Shown: positions 21,549-40,840 of the stretch, in pieces
Position numbering within the stretch: the stretch's first letter is position 1
How the letters are laid out: every line of letters starts with the position of its first letter
Assembly: GCA_965153355.1 (NCBI GenBank)
Contig: OZ231126.1
Location: forward strand, 65,472,001 to 65,536,000
From: Flaccisagitta enflata
Taxonomy: Eukaryota > Chaetognatha > Sagittoidea > Aphragmophora
Direction: 5' to 3'
DNA: 64,000 bases
Translations under genes and position numbers: made by a program
Notes under the pieces: generated by a model
What the model was told of the DNA's origin: nothing
Database searches by the model: none
Seen by the model: only the letters and a program-made list of their open reading frames with translations

Positions 21549-22111
21549 CAGTAGATCTCGTCTAGACTTGAGATAACGGGGGCAAGCATTGTAAAAAAAC
21601 AAATAAAGCCAAAGGAGTGATATTTAAAACATAGACTTATAATGGGATGCTTTATTGCCCATGATGGCTGGTTGCCATGGAAACACATTTCCATGTATTC
21701 ACGCTAAAGTATCAATATTTTGAGAAATTTTTTGAGGGAACATTTTTTAAAATTAAATTTGCTACAACTTTCCCACAGTATGTTCTGTAAGAATGTCGCT
21801 CGTTTAGCGGTTGCTAAGGGCTGTCACACATAGATACACTCCCTAGCAACGGCCAAACAAGCGACATTCTTACAGAATATACTGTGGGAAAGTTGTAGCA
21901 AATTTGATTAAAAGCAATGTTCCCTAAAAAAATCTCTCAAAATATTGATATTTTAGCGAGAATACATGGAAATGTGTTTCCATGGCAACCAGCTATCATG
22001 GGAAATTAAGCATCCTTCAATTAGTCTATGATCCAAATATTACTCCCCTGGCTTCATTCGTCTTTCCACAGTGCTTGCCCCCATTATCTCAAGTCTAGAC
22101 GAGATCTACTG
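21549..22111. mobile_element. MITE A, copy 2, between the two TRIM genes
   Basis: Full copy from CAGTAGATCTCGTCTAGACT to 'agtctagacgagatctactg' with flanking TA. It fills most of the 1-kb space between the paralogues, just downstream of TRIM B. Confidence 0.9.
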
Positions 22112-22224
22112 TATCTGCTAGGAAACCAAAAAATGTCCAATTTATAATGCACGATGCACGATGTACGTACAAAACTACGTACAGAAATGGTAACGATGGA
22201 CGAGTTAAAGGAAATTCAGCAGTC

Positions 22225-23628
22225 TCATTCATTTCTTGCGATTGAGTCGTCAGATGAGAGTTCGTTGAAGAGACATGCGATATTCAAATCCACCGAATCG
22301 GCGTCAATTTCCGGTTTCATACCGCCAAGCCACGGCCGCAACACCTGCCACGTATCGACCGAGACGCTCGGCTGTCCTCCCCTGAGGTTTTTTATCGCCG
22401 GGATCTTTGAGATGTCGCCGAGAATTTGATCGGCGTTGGCGCTGAGTTGCCGGATGATCAATTGTTTGTCAGCCAGACGATTGAGCATGGACGATTCGCG
22501 CGCTGATTCAGCAACCCTTAGTTCAGAGACTAGATTTGCTTTAAAATCTTTCAGCTGAGCAAAAGCCATTTCAACATCAGCGGTTGCTTTCAGGATCGCC
22601 TTTTCGTGAGCTCTCCGCATAGCCGAGGCGACTTTAGTGATCCACGATTCACATCGCCGTCGAAGTTCCTCTTTCAGTTGGCCATGATTGGTTTCTGTGT
22701 TGAGGATTTCCTGCATCTCGACCTCTTTATCCGCGACTTTTATAAGCATGTCCGAAGATACGGCGTGGGCGTCCTCGATGAGATCAAATGGATGGTCATG
22801 ACGACATTTGCTGCACATTGCGAAGTGACAAGTCGTGCAGTAAAGTGACATCTGCTGGTTTGGATGCTTGACGCACTTGTCGGCGATTGCCCGAACCATG
22901 TGTTCGCAACTCTTAGCAGTTTCCTCTTCGAACTTTTGAAACTTTTTGTCTTTTTCATTTATTATCTTCATAATTTCATCCTCTAACTTTTGATAGCGGT
23001 CATCTTTTTCTCGCATCTTCTCAGCAGTTTCACGCTCTAGCTTCTTGTACAAGTCGTCCTTCCTATTATCCTCCGAAGCCGCTTGTTTTAGCAAAGTTTG
23101 GTACCGATGGTCTTTTTCTTGCATTTGCTTATCGGTTTCGCTCTTCAGCTTCACATACAACACATCTCTGTCTTGAATCTTCTTTTGAAATCCCCCTCGT
23201 TCAAGAGCTAAGGAGGCTTTCTCGAAAACCAATCTTTTTTTGTCTTCCATCAGCGTTGCCTTCTCGCGTATCAGCGCGCCTTTCTCGGTGATTATTTGGT
23301 TGTTCTCTTTCATAAGCGCGCTTTTCTCGCGGACCAGTTTGTCCTTCTCATATTTCACCAACGTCAGCTCACTTTCTTTGGTCAGTAATTTTGTGTTCCA
23401 CTCCTTGATCTCCTTCTCACGCTCCAAATGAAGATTTTCGACAAAATTCAGTTTAAGGAAACCGCGAAGAGAGAGAACTCGATGTCGACAGTGCGGACAA
23501 GTGATGGAAGTGTCGTAGGGGCTTTTTAGTTTATTGAGACATTGAGTGCAAAACACCTTTGCGCACATCGGACAAGCTCTGGCTTCTTTTGCCCCCTCAA
23601 AGCAAACGGGGCATTTCAAATCTTCCAT
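22225..23628 (-). CDS. TRIM37-like RING/B-box protein B
   Basis: Intronless 467-residue paralogue of the adjacent gene, ATG at 23628 (MEDLKCPVC). RING at 6-47 with the same eight-cysteine spacing, then about 200 residues of highly charged heptad-like sequence, B-box at 252-290 (KCVKH, CTTC, CSKCRHDH), then the conserved ETNHGQLKEELRRRCES and a C-terminus ending LNIACLFNE. The extra length over protein A is almost all in the segment between RING and B-box, with repeating EKD/EKM motifs, so the coiled coil seems to have grown by internal duplication. Likely an E3 ligase scaffold; the partner is not inferable. The longer upstream open frame is probably 5' leader. Confidence 0.85.
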   Translation of the reverse strand: MEDLKCPVCFEGAKEARACPMCAKVFCTQCLNKLKSPYDTSITCPHCRHRVLSLRGFLKLNFVENLHLEREKEIKEWNTKLLTKESELTLVKYEKDKLVREKSALMKENNQIITEKGALIREKATLMEDKKRLVFEKASLALERGGFQKKIQDRDVLYVKLKSETDKQMQEKDHRYQTLLKQAASEDNRKDDLYKKLERETAEKMREKDDRYQKLEDEIMKIINEKDKKFQKFEEETAKSCEHMVRAIADKCVKHPNQQMSLYCTTCHFAMCSKCRHDHPFDLIEDAHAVSSDMLIKVADKEVEMQEILNTETNHGQLKEELRRRCESWITKVASAMRRAHEKAILKATADVEMAFAQLKDFKANLVSELRVAESARESSMLNRLADKQLIIRQLSANADQILGDISKIPAIKNLRGGQPSVSVDTWQVLRPWLGGMKPEIDADSVDLNIACLFNELSSDDSIARNE

Positions 23629-23764
23629 GATGAGATTCGGTATGTTTGTATCTATCTGAAGTTGTGGAACTGGAAAGAATAACTCATACTCGATAGAAAT
23701 ATATGCAAATGATATGCAAATGGCATCATAGGAAAGGTTTCTATGAACGTAAAAGATTATTCGT

Positions 23765-32270
<8,506 letters not shown>

Positions 32271-32677
32271 TGGGTACGAAATGTAAGGAGTGCGTAATTG
32301 CGTATGAAACTAAGAAAGGTAAACATGTTTAAAACCATAACCTAAGTTAATACCACCTCTGACACTACATTAGCATTGCTTTTCGTCTTACTGCAGCGGA
32401 AGTAAGAGAAAATGTTGCAATGTAGAAGTAGTAAGGGTGACTTAAAACTTGCTTTAATCATTTAATAAATACAGCGCAAATTCATCGGTGAAAGGAAAAG
32501 TTGAATAAATATTAAATACGAATAAGTACTAAATCTACTGGCACGCGTGACACGTAAAATTGCGACATACAAGTTGAAAGACAGAAGTTTCAGCTTGAAA
32601 GTTGCTACACCTACTGGAGTCGTCACTTGCGAAACCATCACTGACGCTTTGTTTACTTTTACGTGGCAGTAACTCCT

Positions 32678-33299
32678 TCACCAAAACTTTTTGTCAGCGA
32701 AACCAGTCCGAACGTGGTCAGGCGCTGATGTGGTTTTTTTTCGTAAGCTGTAAGGAGAGTCTACCATCGGAAATTCTGCGGTCTCTTGCCTGCTGGAAAC
32801 GCTGGAAGTGAGAAGTCCTCTAGCGTCCAACTGGCCGAGAGACGCACGGCTCTCCCGCTTCGACTTGGGTTTTGTTGATCTTGCCCTTTTACGTGGTTGC
32901 GGCGGTGAGCTTCGCATGGACGATAGATAATGTCTTTGCAGGAATCCTGAAGAACCATCGTGTGAATACCGAGAGTGAGTCGCGTCTAGCTGAACCACTG
33001 GCGCAAATGGTGTTGACAAGGGCGATCGTGGGTAGGCGTAGTATAACGACTCCCGCTCGGAGTCAAGCTCAAAGGGAACGTCCTCGGTCTCAGGATGCAT
33101 CGTGGAGCCGCTCCTTGATTTATGTGGCAGGACGGTGGGAGAGGCGTGTAAAGCGGCGGCTCGAAGTGGAATCATAGATCGGCGTGCGTGTTGAGAGGGG
33201 CCAGATATGCCGCCCTTACCGCATCGACTTTGGGGATGATAATATGACGGAGTAGGCGGCGTATCTTGAAAGAAGTTGTGAAAGCGCGGTTCTGGCGAA
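32678..33299 (-). CDS. Orphan terminal exon, serine/proline-rich protein
   Basis: Open frame from a good acceptor (TTTTCATCCAG before 33299) to a stop at 32678, about 206 residues. Rich in Ser, Pro and Arg, with a basic cluster PRKRARSTKPKSKRESR that could be a nuclear localisation signal and motifs such as TPPTPSYYHP. It needs an incoming phase of two bases. It could be a 3' exon, perhaps alternative, of the double-HMG gene immediately upstream, whose own last exon closes with a stop at 34012, or a separate gene. No domain recognised. Confidence 0.45.
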
Positions 33300-33304
33300 C
33301 TGGA

Positions 33305-33440
33305 TGAAAATTCACATACCTTTACTACCCTTTGCCTATGGAAATCACCTAAGTCCTAGTAACATAATGCTACATAGATAAGTTAATATCTTATAAACCA
33401 GGCTCAGATTTTGTTCGAATTTTGCAGGGGCTGTTCAATG
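33305..33440 (+). repeat. Dispersed copy of the 166-bp repeat
   Basis: Carries 'cctttactaccctttgccta', 'cacctaagtcctagtaacat', 'ataaaccaggc' and 'cgaattttgcaggggctgtt', as in the array at 191-770. It begins 5 bases outside the orphan exon's acceptor. From 33440 to 34010 I see nothing else recognisable. Confidence 0.85.
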
Positions 33441-34011
33441 GATATCCTTTAATTGCATAACAAATGAAAATTAATGAATTATATAATTAAGTGAAAACTT
33501 GCATTGGCCGACGTGCTACAATTCATTAAGCGCCAATATCCCGAGGAATGAGTTAAATGGTGATTTCTAAGAAAGGTTATGACGAGTTCTAAGCAGCTTT
33601 GAAAGATGAAAATTTTTCTTGTCATTTGACCGCCTGAAAATTCGACCAATAACTATCGATCACATCACCTTCAAGCTGTACAAACACACACAAAATGGGA
33701 AAAAATTGCAAATGGACTCATCTTTTTGTACGGAATGAATGGAGCTCTTCAAAGGTTTTGCGCTTTGGTAATGTATTGGTAACATCACCTTTGTGATTTG
33801 ATGGGTGTGTTTTGAACGGGTGTATGCTTGACTTATTGATGCTAGGTCAACAGGCAGCGTTGCCTTCCTTTACTAGCTGGATGAATCTGAATTTGCATTT
33901 AGCTCCAAAGCCCATTCGTTCCAGTCTTGTCTTTAAATTGCATTTTGTTCAAAAAAATCTTAATCTGCATTCCTCTCTGAAATTCCCAACTTTTCTAATC
34001 TCCAATCGCTT

Positions 34012-36264
34012 TCATATGAACGAGGGATTAACGCCGCCGCCTCCGTTGATGTCGAACTTTTTGGCGAGCACCTTCATACGCGTGTAGAACATGACTCGCG
34101 TTCTGGAGCGAATGTAGCCGATGGCCGACATTCGGTTGGATCCTTCGTAAAACATCAAATCCGTCGTCATCAAATTGGGGAAATTTTCTTTGATAAACTT
34201 CTCCAAAAGAGCGTAAAAGACGTCCTTTGCCGATCCTTCTTTGGCGGAAACAAAGCCCAAATCGGCGCAGATTTTGCCGATGTCTTTGACGACGTCGTAC
34301 AAAATGCTGCAAAAGAGTTTGTTGGCCGCCGATCCTTTGGTCAGAATCTGTTCCAAGGGGAATTCTTTGGCGTCGACGATTTTGCCAATCGTCACGTCGC
34401 TGAGAGTCGTCAACGCCTCCAACGCGGCCAAGGAAGCCGCCGAAGACACCCAATTCGCGGCGGACGAGGAGGAGCAGGAACAGGAGCAGGAACAGGAACA
34501 ATAACGTCGATTGACCGAAGACGCCATCGACAGCGGCAATGGCGCGGCGAAAGAGGAACCCGCCTCCGCGTCTAAAGACTGCTGATGTTGATGTTGCTGT
34601 TGCCGCTGAGGTGATGAATGTCGTTGCTGCAGATGCTGTTGCTGATGTTGACGAGGATCTCCTCTTCCCGCCGCTTCTATCGGATCTTCGACGATTTGAA
34701 GAGAAGCTTCGTCCTGATTGTCGTCGTTGTAGGAAATCTCGAGAAGACTCTTGACCTTAGAATCGGAGGCGGGCCGGACAGGATGAAGAGGAAGAGGTTG
34801 ATCGGCGCTAGAAGGAGACGCGTCCTGATTAACGTCAACGTCATTTTCGATGACGGTGTCAACTTTAGGCGTCGCTATCGAGGTTGTCGGTACGGTAGCC
34901 GAAGCCAAGGAAGATGATAAAGAGCCTTTGGCACAACCGGCGCCGAAATTAGGAGCCCCGCCGAAAAAGTACGCTTGAGGGCCGGAAGCAGAATCTGAGG
35001 ATGCAGAATCTGAGGACATATCGAGACCGAAAAGGGAACCATTCCAACGCGTAGTTGGCCGGAAAAAGGGACGTGGTTTGAGGGCTTCCTCCTTTCGCGC
35101 TTCAAGACTTGAGTGGACGTCCATGGGGGCATTCTCTTTGCCTAATCTGGTCTTCGCTTCGGCCTCTATTATTTCCCATTCACTTGGCGTGGACGCAAAG
35201 CCGTCTCTCGATCTCGGCCTGTCTCTCGCTCCTCCCCTTGACCCCCCTTTAGGGACGCATCGTTTCGCTTGAGGGTGAACGACGTAGTAAAGTTCCAAGA
35301 CTTTGTCGGTGATCCTCAGGTAATTCTCCTTAATATGGTTTGGGAGATTGAGCCACGCGATGGCGAGTCGTTTCGTGATAATGAAGTTGGTTTCCGATCG
35401 AAATTGGCGGCGGAAAAGCGGCCGATTATCGTAAGAAAAGATGAGGAAAGTGTTTGGAGCGCGAGGGCGCCGAACTTGGATTTTGCTCGTAGCCTTGCAG
35501 TCCTTGATCATGAGGTAAATACCAGGGTCTTGAAAGGCGGGTTCCAGCAACACAGGAGCTACGATGGAGGAAGGCTCATTCTCCAAGGCGACGCACACAC
35601 GAATGACGCGAGATTCCAAGTCTGATTCCGAATGCAATGATTGAAGAAAAGGCGGAATGGAAAAGCTTAAAAGTATTTAAACAAGGAAATTTGAAAACAT
35701 TTATCGTCGGACAAATTACGCATTACATGAGAGGCAAAAATTTATTTCTTCAAAAGAATCGAGCAAAATAAAGAAAACCAAGGTTCTGGGACGGAAGTTG
35801 ATGATCTACGACTCATCACCGATTCAATCAGAGTCAAAATTCAACTAACCTTCGTTGACGCTTTCATCCGCTCCGGGATCTTCACTGGTGGGCTTCATGT
35901 TCGGCACAATCAGCGTAGGGTATTTGTTGGCAAACCTGTTGAAGATTTTCTTCTCCAGCTCAAAATAACCCTGATGCACTTGCTGGGGGGCGTTGCGCCA
36001 AGCTTGCTTGATTCGTTCCAGGATCTTTCTGGAACTATCTCTGGGAAATTTCATCTGAATCGCGGCTTTGTAATCCAAACTAAAGAGCTGATAAGCGACA
36101 AGAGGGTTGAGTTTCTTGTCCGGCGTTCTGATGAGACCATCGTCCAAGTACAAATGTGGGGAGTTTTGCTGCGGATTCTCCAAGTAAACGTTAATATTGG
36201 CCGAGGACTGCTCACTATCAATGGCCACCGAGACCTCGACGAATTTGGAATTCATTCCCGTCAT
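34012..36264 (-). CDS. Protein with two divergent HMG boxes
   Basis: Two exons: 35850..36264 (ATG at 36264; several upstream in-frame residues lack an ATG) and 34012..35621, joined in phase 1 (GAAG|GTTAGT donor, ATCAG acceptor), giving about 674 residues. Box 1 at about 51-120 is degenerate (LNPLVAYQLFSLDYK, IKQAWRNAP, GYFELEKKIFNRFANKYP). Box 2 at about 190-258 is clearer (RPRAPNTFLIFSYDNRP, ITKRLAIAWLNLP, VLELYYVVHP) and resembles SOX/MATA-type sequence-specific HMG boxes. Each box is preceded by a similar stretch of about 50 residues, pointing to internal duplication. The middle is Gln/Ser-rich with CSCSCSCS; the C-terminal 130 residues (LTTLSDVTIGKIVDA ... KVLAKKFDI) look folded but unrecognised. 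Probably a nuclear DNA-binding protein. Confidence 0.75.
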
Positions 36265-36690
36265 TTGATGATCTTTGTTAAGTTGGGAAAGGTCAAGGAG
36301 GTTTTGATGAGACGAGCAGGGAAAACATTTAGGGATGTGCAAGTTTCTCAATACAAGAGAAGGGCGGACGGCTGAAAAAAAAATTATTTACTGTCCTGAA
36401 ATCTCACACGTGTTCCATTAATTCTTGATAAGTGTCAACTTTCTTGCTGCATATTTAAAGTCTTCAAATTTGATTAACTCCCCATGTCTTTTGAATTCCT
36501 TTCTAAGAAAAACGGACAGGGAAGAACGAGAAGGGCAAACTAGCTTGAAACATGATGTTGAGTGAGAAAGTAAAAATGCCTTGCAGTTATTCTTCACCGC
36601 AATGATCGAAAAAGTTGTAACAAAATGTAACAGCACAAACTAAACTGAATATCAAAAATAATCTGATCGCAGTGAGATTCTCCCTCAGAG

Positions 36691-38607
36691 TTAAAAATCG
36701 AGCAGATCGCTGGAGCATTCCTTGAAAAGTATGTCCTTGCCGTTGAAGTTGGCGATACCTTCTTTAAGTCTGATACGCCATCTTGTACCCTTCTCACGCG
36801 CTACTTCGCCGCTGCGGCAATAAATTACGTCCTCACAGTCAAACGCGTTATCGAGATCGTCACTCACGTCATCTTTTTCGCAGAGCGGTGGCTGTAGTGT
36901 GGGAGATCAATAGAAGTGTGGTGAAATGGTAATATTTTCAGATATGACAACAGAGTACTTTGTCATAAATCAACATTTAGTCCAACCATTACAATCAATC
37001 AATCAATTAAGTCATTAATACCGAAAAAGCTTCGATGCCATCGTCAGATTCTTCAACATCAGCGGCGTCGTCGTCGTCGTCCTCGCCATCACTGGAATTG
37101 GCACCATCGGTTTGATCAACGCCATGTCTCTGAATAAAGTTGTCAAATGCTGCTGTTAAGAGGGCAAGTCAACTGCCGGACCGCCCATGTCTCTGAATAA
37201 AGGTTTCAAATGTCGTTAAGAGAGCAAGTCAACTGCCGAACCACCTTGACGGCAGGGATGGACCATTGACAAGCGGGGAAAATGCGAAGATGCGGAGCTC
37301 AGGAGCTAGGGGGTGCGGTGCGGAAACATAAGTCCAACCAAGCAAGTACGAAAAACAAAAGGACATCTAAGCCAAGATTAAGACGAAATGTCTAGAGCTG
37401 TAACTTTTAATTCATGCCCTGAGACCCAAATTTTTGGCTTGGCACATAAGTAGGTTCACTGAATTGTCTGAAAAGCTGAAGAATTGATCACATACAGAGT
37501 TGAGGCGCAAAAACGAGCAAAAACGACCGACGAATACCTTTGCAACTGTTTTCGAGGGAATCGAAGCTACTTGCGACTGCATCGAGGAGGGTCCATCCGT
37601 TGCCGGAGCACCCACTACCTTGGATCCATCAACTGTCTTAGAGCTTTTTCCTCCTGGAATCTTGGAACGCAGGTTTTGAAGCCACACGTGACGTAAGTCT
37701 GCGTTTAGAAATTCAAAGAAAATAGAAAATCAAAACGCTGATCGATATCTATCTTTCATGGTTGTCTCCTCAGTACAAACAAAACAAGGCCAACATCTTT
37801 AAGTCGCGTGCGAGACTTACATAATGACTTAGAATAACTTATTTTACTCTTAAATGACTTAAAATGACTAGGGAAACAAAATTGATAAAAAAAAAAGAAT
37901 AAAAGTGTGACAAACCGACAGACAAACAGGCCAACCTACAGACGGACGGACAGACGGACAAAGCGTGGCGTAGAGTCGCGTGCTCACGACTAAAAGTCAG
38001 TCGCAAAAGCCGACCGCACCATTTGCACTCCATTCGTAACATCTACCTGCGATGACGGCATCGGGTTCGAATATTTTACTGGCGGGTTTCTTCAGCAGCG
38101 CCTCCACACGTTTCAACTCTGCCTTTTCTGGCAGCAACTGTGGTTCATCCTCGCCAGCTCCGTTTTTCGCCGCCGACGACTTCTTCTTCTTAGATTCCTT
38201 CGCACCTTTCTCTAGTTTCGCCTAAGAATACAGCAAAATGTGCACTTTGTTTTTGTTCTTACGAATCGCTCTCGCCTTTCACGCAGAGAAATAAAAAATG
38301 TCATATAGCTAAGGATTCGATTGCTACAGAAGATAGAAGCACCGGGCCCGAGGTCGAGGCAATCAAGCTAAATTGTGCAATTTGTGCGTCAATAGGACCT
38401 TCAAAATTTGATATCTTACTCAAACCACGTCACCTGCAGTGTTTTGCGTCTATTCTCCAGATGACTTTTGAGTCGCTTTTTTTCCTCTTCCTTCTCATCC
38501 TCAAAGATTCCTTGAAGACTCTTTGTCACTTCCTCGATGACGCTGTGATAGCAGGCGTTGACTTGACGTATTCCGTCGTACGTAATAGTAGTAGTACGCG
38601 AAGACAT
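36691..38607 (-). CDS. GTF2A1: TFIIA alpha/beta (large subunit)
   Basis: General transcription factor that stabilises TBP on promoters. Five exons with closing phase: 38434..38607, 38047..38221, 37538..37698, 37022..37129 and 36691..36891 (stop TAA), 272 residues. The N-terminal four-helix part is split: exon 1 has YHSVIEEVTKSLQGIF, exon 3 starts DLRHVWLQNLRSK, matching the family's YRSVIEDV and LKTLWENKL helices. Exon 4 supplies the acidic linker (DGEDDDDDAADVEESDD). Exon 5 is the beta-barrel with DDVSDD, DCEDVIYC, TRWRIRLKEGIANFNGKDI. Unlike other animals, about 70 extra, Lys/Glu-rich residues from the end of exon 1 and all of exon 2 lie between the two N-terminal helices. In most animals alpha and beta are made by Taspase cleavage; no QVDG-type site is obvious here. 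Intron 2 holds a family G element. Confidence 0.93.
37780..37996 (-). mobile_element. Family G element in TFIIA intron
   Basis: 'aacaaggccaacatctttaag', 'ataatgacttagaataactt', GACGGACGGACAGACGGAC and terminal 'agagtcgcgtgctcacgact' plus AAAA. It fills most of the intron between TFIIA exons 2 and 3 (37699-38046), ending 50 bases before the exon 2 donor. Confidence 0.75.
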
Positions 38608-39204
38608 GATCTATCTCGCTCGTGAAAAGAGAGGTTACGAAAGGAACATTCCTGAAAAACGAAATCAACTCGCAAGGTTTGTCAGTCGAAGAATGAAAGC
38701 CAACCAACGCTTCTTTTCAAAAGTCCAACCACACGCCGGGAAAATAAATAGGAACAACAGGAGCATATATGTAGAATGGAATCTGATGGCAATGGTCGTA
38801 TCACAGAAATGAAGTTGACGTATCGAGAAAGAAATAACGTTTACATGAGTTAACATCGCGCCAAACCGGAAACAGCGAGACGGCGAAAATCAGGCAATAG
38901 CTACGTCTAATTTACAACTATGTAAGGCCATGCGGCAACAAAAACTAAGATTTACCCAAGTCGAAGGGCTAGTACCCATGAAAACTACGATTTGGCCTTT
39001 CGACTTGTTTACACTGTCCATGTTTAAAGGTAGTACCCGAGGGCACGTAATCAATATTTTAACGAAGAAGAACAAGAAAAAATGGACCGAGGGAATACGA
39101 CCTTGTTAAAGTCATTTTCATCTCTCCGAACCATTTATCGCATACAGTTACTAATAAACTCGGAAAACTGAAACCCACGTCTTTAGCGTTCTACTCTTCC
39201 ATCA

Positions 39205-40753
39205 TCACGCAAGAGGAAGCGAGAGCCGCGATTTGCCGGCGTTGCCGCCTTTCTTCACCCCGCAAACGAGGCGATGATCTTTCCAATCCTCCATCTGACA
39301 ATCGCGCGAGCAATAGGAAGAACCGCAGGCGCAGAAGAGAAACGCCGTCGGAGAGGCCGGGCCCGCTCCGCGCGCGGAAGAAGAAGTGGAATGACCCAGA
39401 TTATTACTGGGCGACGTCGCCGAAACCCGCGCCCAGGATGCCGTCGGCGAAGACATCTTCATCGCCGGTGATCGAGACGGGGTACCGGCGTTCCTTGGTG
39501 AATGATAATCCCGTAGAGGATGATGATGATGATGAAGCGTTGGCCCCGTTGACAGAGGAAACGCTCGTTCCGCTGGCTGAAGACCGAGGCGATTTGGAGC
39601 CACCGGTGACTACCTTGATGGTGGAGGGCGACGTTGGCTTTTTCTTCTTTTTCTTTCCCGTGGTGTTGCCATTGACATCCTTGGATCCCGCGGAAGGTGT
39701 CGTTTGCGTCGAACTGCCTTGTGTCGTCGTCTTGGTTTTCGCTTCAGACGAGGATTTCGCGGCCTTCTTGGGTGTTACTTTAACCAAATCTCCGCAGCAA
39801 TGATGACAAAATTGACGACCTTTACCCGGGGCGGCTTCCGCCGAAGGCTGACCTCCCTTGCCACGAACCGGATCGGTATCGGTGGAGCGAGTGCGCGATT
39901 TCGATGGTAACGACGTGGCAGGTACCGTAGGAGACGCTGAACTCGGACTGGTTGGTGACACACAACGACGTTCAGCCCTGCATAGTTCACAAAATTAGAG
40001 ATAAAATTTCTATTAGAAAGTCAATGACATTTTGTTTGTGTGGCTGTGTGAATATGTTTGTCCTGTACGTCAGTGTCAGTGTGTGTCTATGTCAGTGTGT
40101 GTCTATGTCAGTGTGTGTCTATGTCAGTATAACCGTTTGTATGTACACTTTCACGCGTAATACAACGTGAAGATTGCAAAACCCGTAAAAAACGGTTAGC
40201 ACCCCTACCTACAGCCTAGGACAAAACTTCCACAGGATCATATGGGGTATCATTCTGTAGTTGGTCACAGTACAATTTACGCCACCGAGGCGATTTTTGA
40301 GTTTCGCTCCCGTTTTTTAGAAATTCTACCCCAAACATTAGCGGCAGACACCCCCTTGAAAAGCCAAAAAATCCACTTTTTGGAGTGAATATCTCTTAAA
40401 CGGAGGCGAAATTCAAAATTCGCCTCGGTGGCGTAAATTGTATTGAGATAATCTATTGAATGATACCATACATGACCATGTGGCTATGGCGACATGAGCT
40501 GCAAGGGGGGGTGCTATACCTTTTCCGTAATCTTCACGTTGTATTAAACGTGCGTGTGTATATACGTTTGTGTGTATATCCGTTTGTGTGTATATCTGTG
40601 TGTGTTTGTTTGTGTGTGTGTTTATCTGTTTGTTGGTGTGTTTGTGTGTGTGTGTGACACTGTGTGTGTATCTGTTTGTATGTGTGTGTGCGTGTGTATC
40701 TGTTTGTGTGTGTGTGTGTGTATCTGTTTGTATTTGTGTGTGTGTATGAGTAT

Positions 40754-40840
<87 letters not shown>

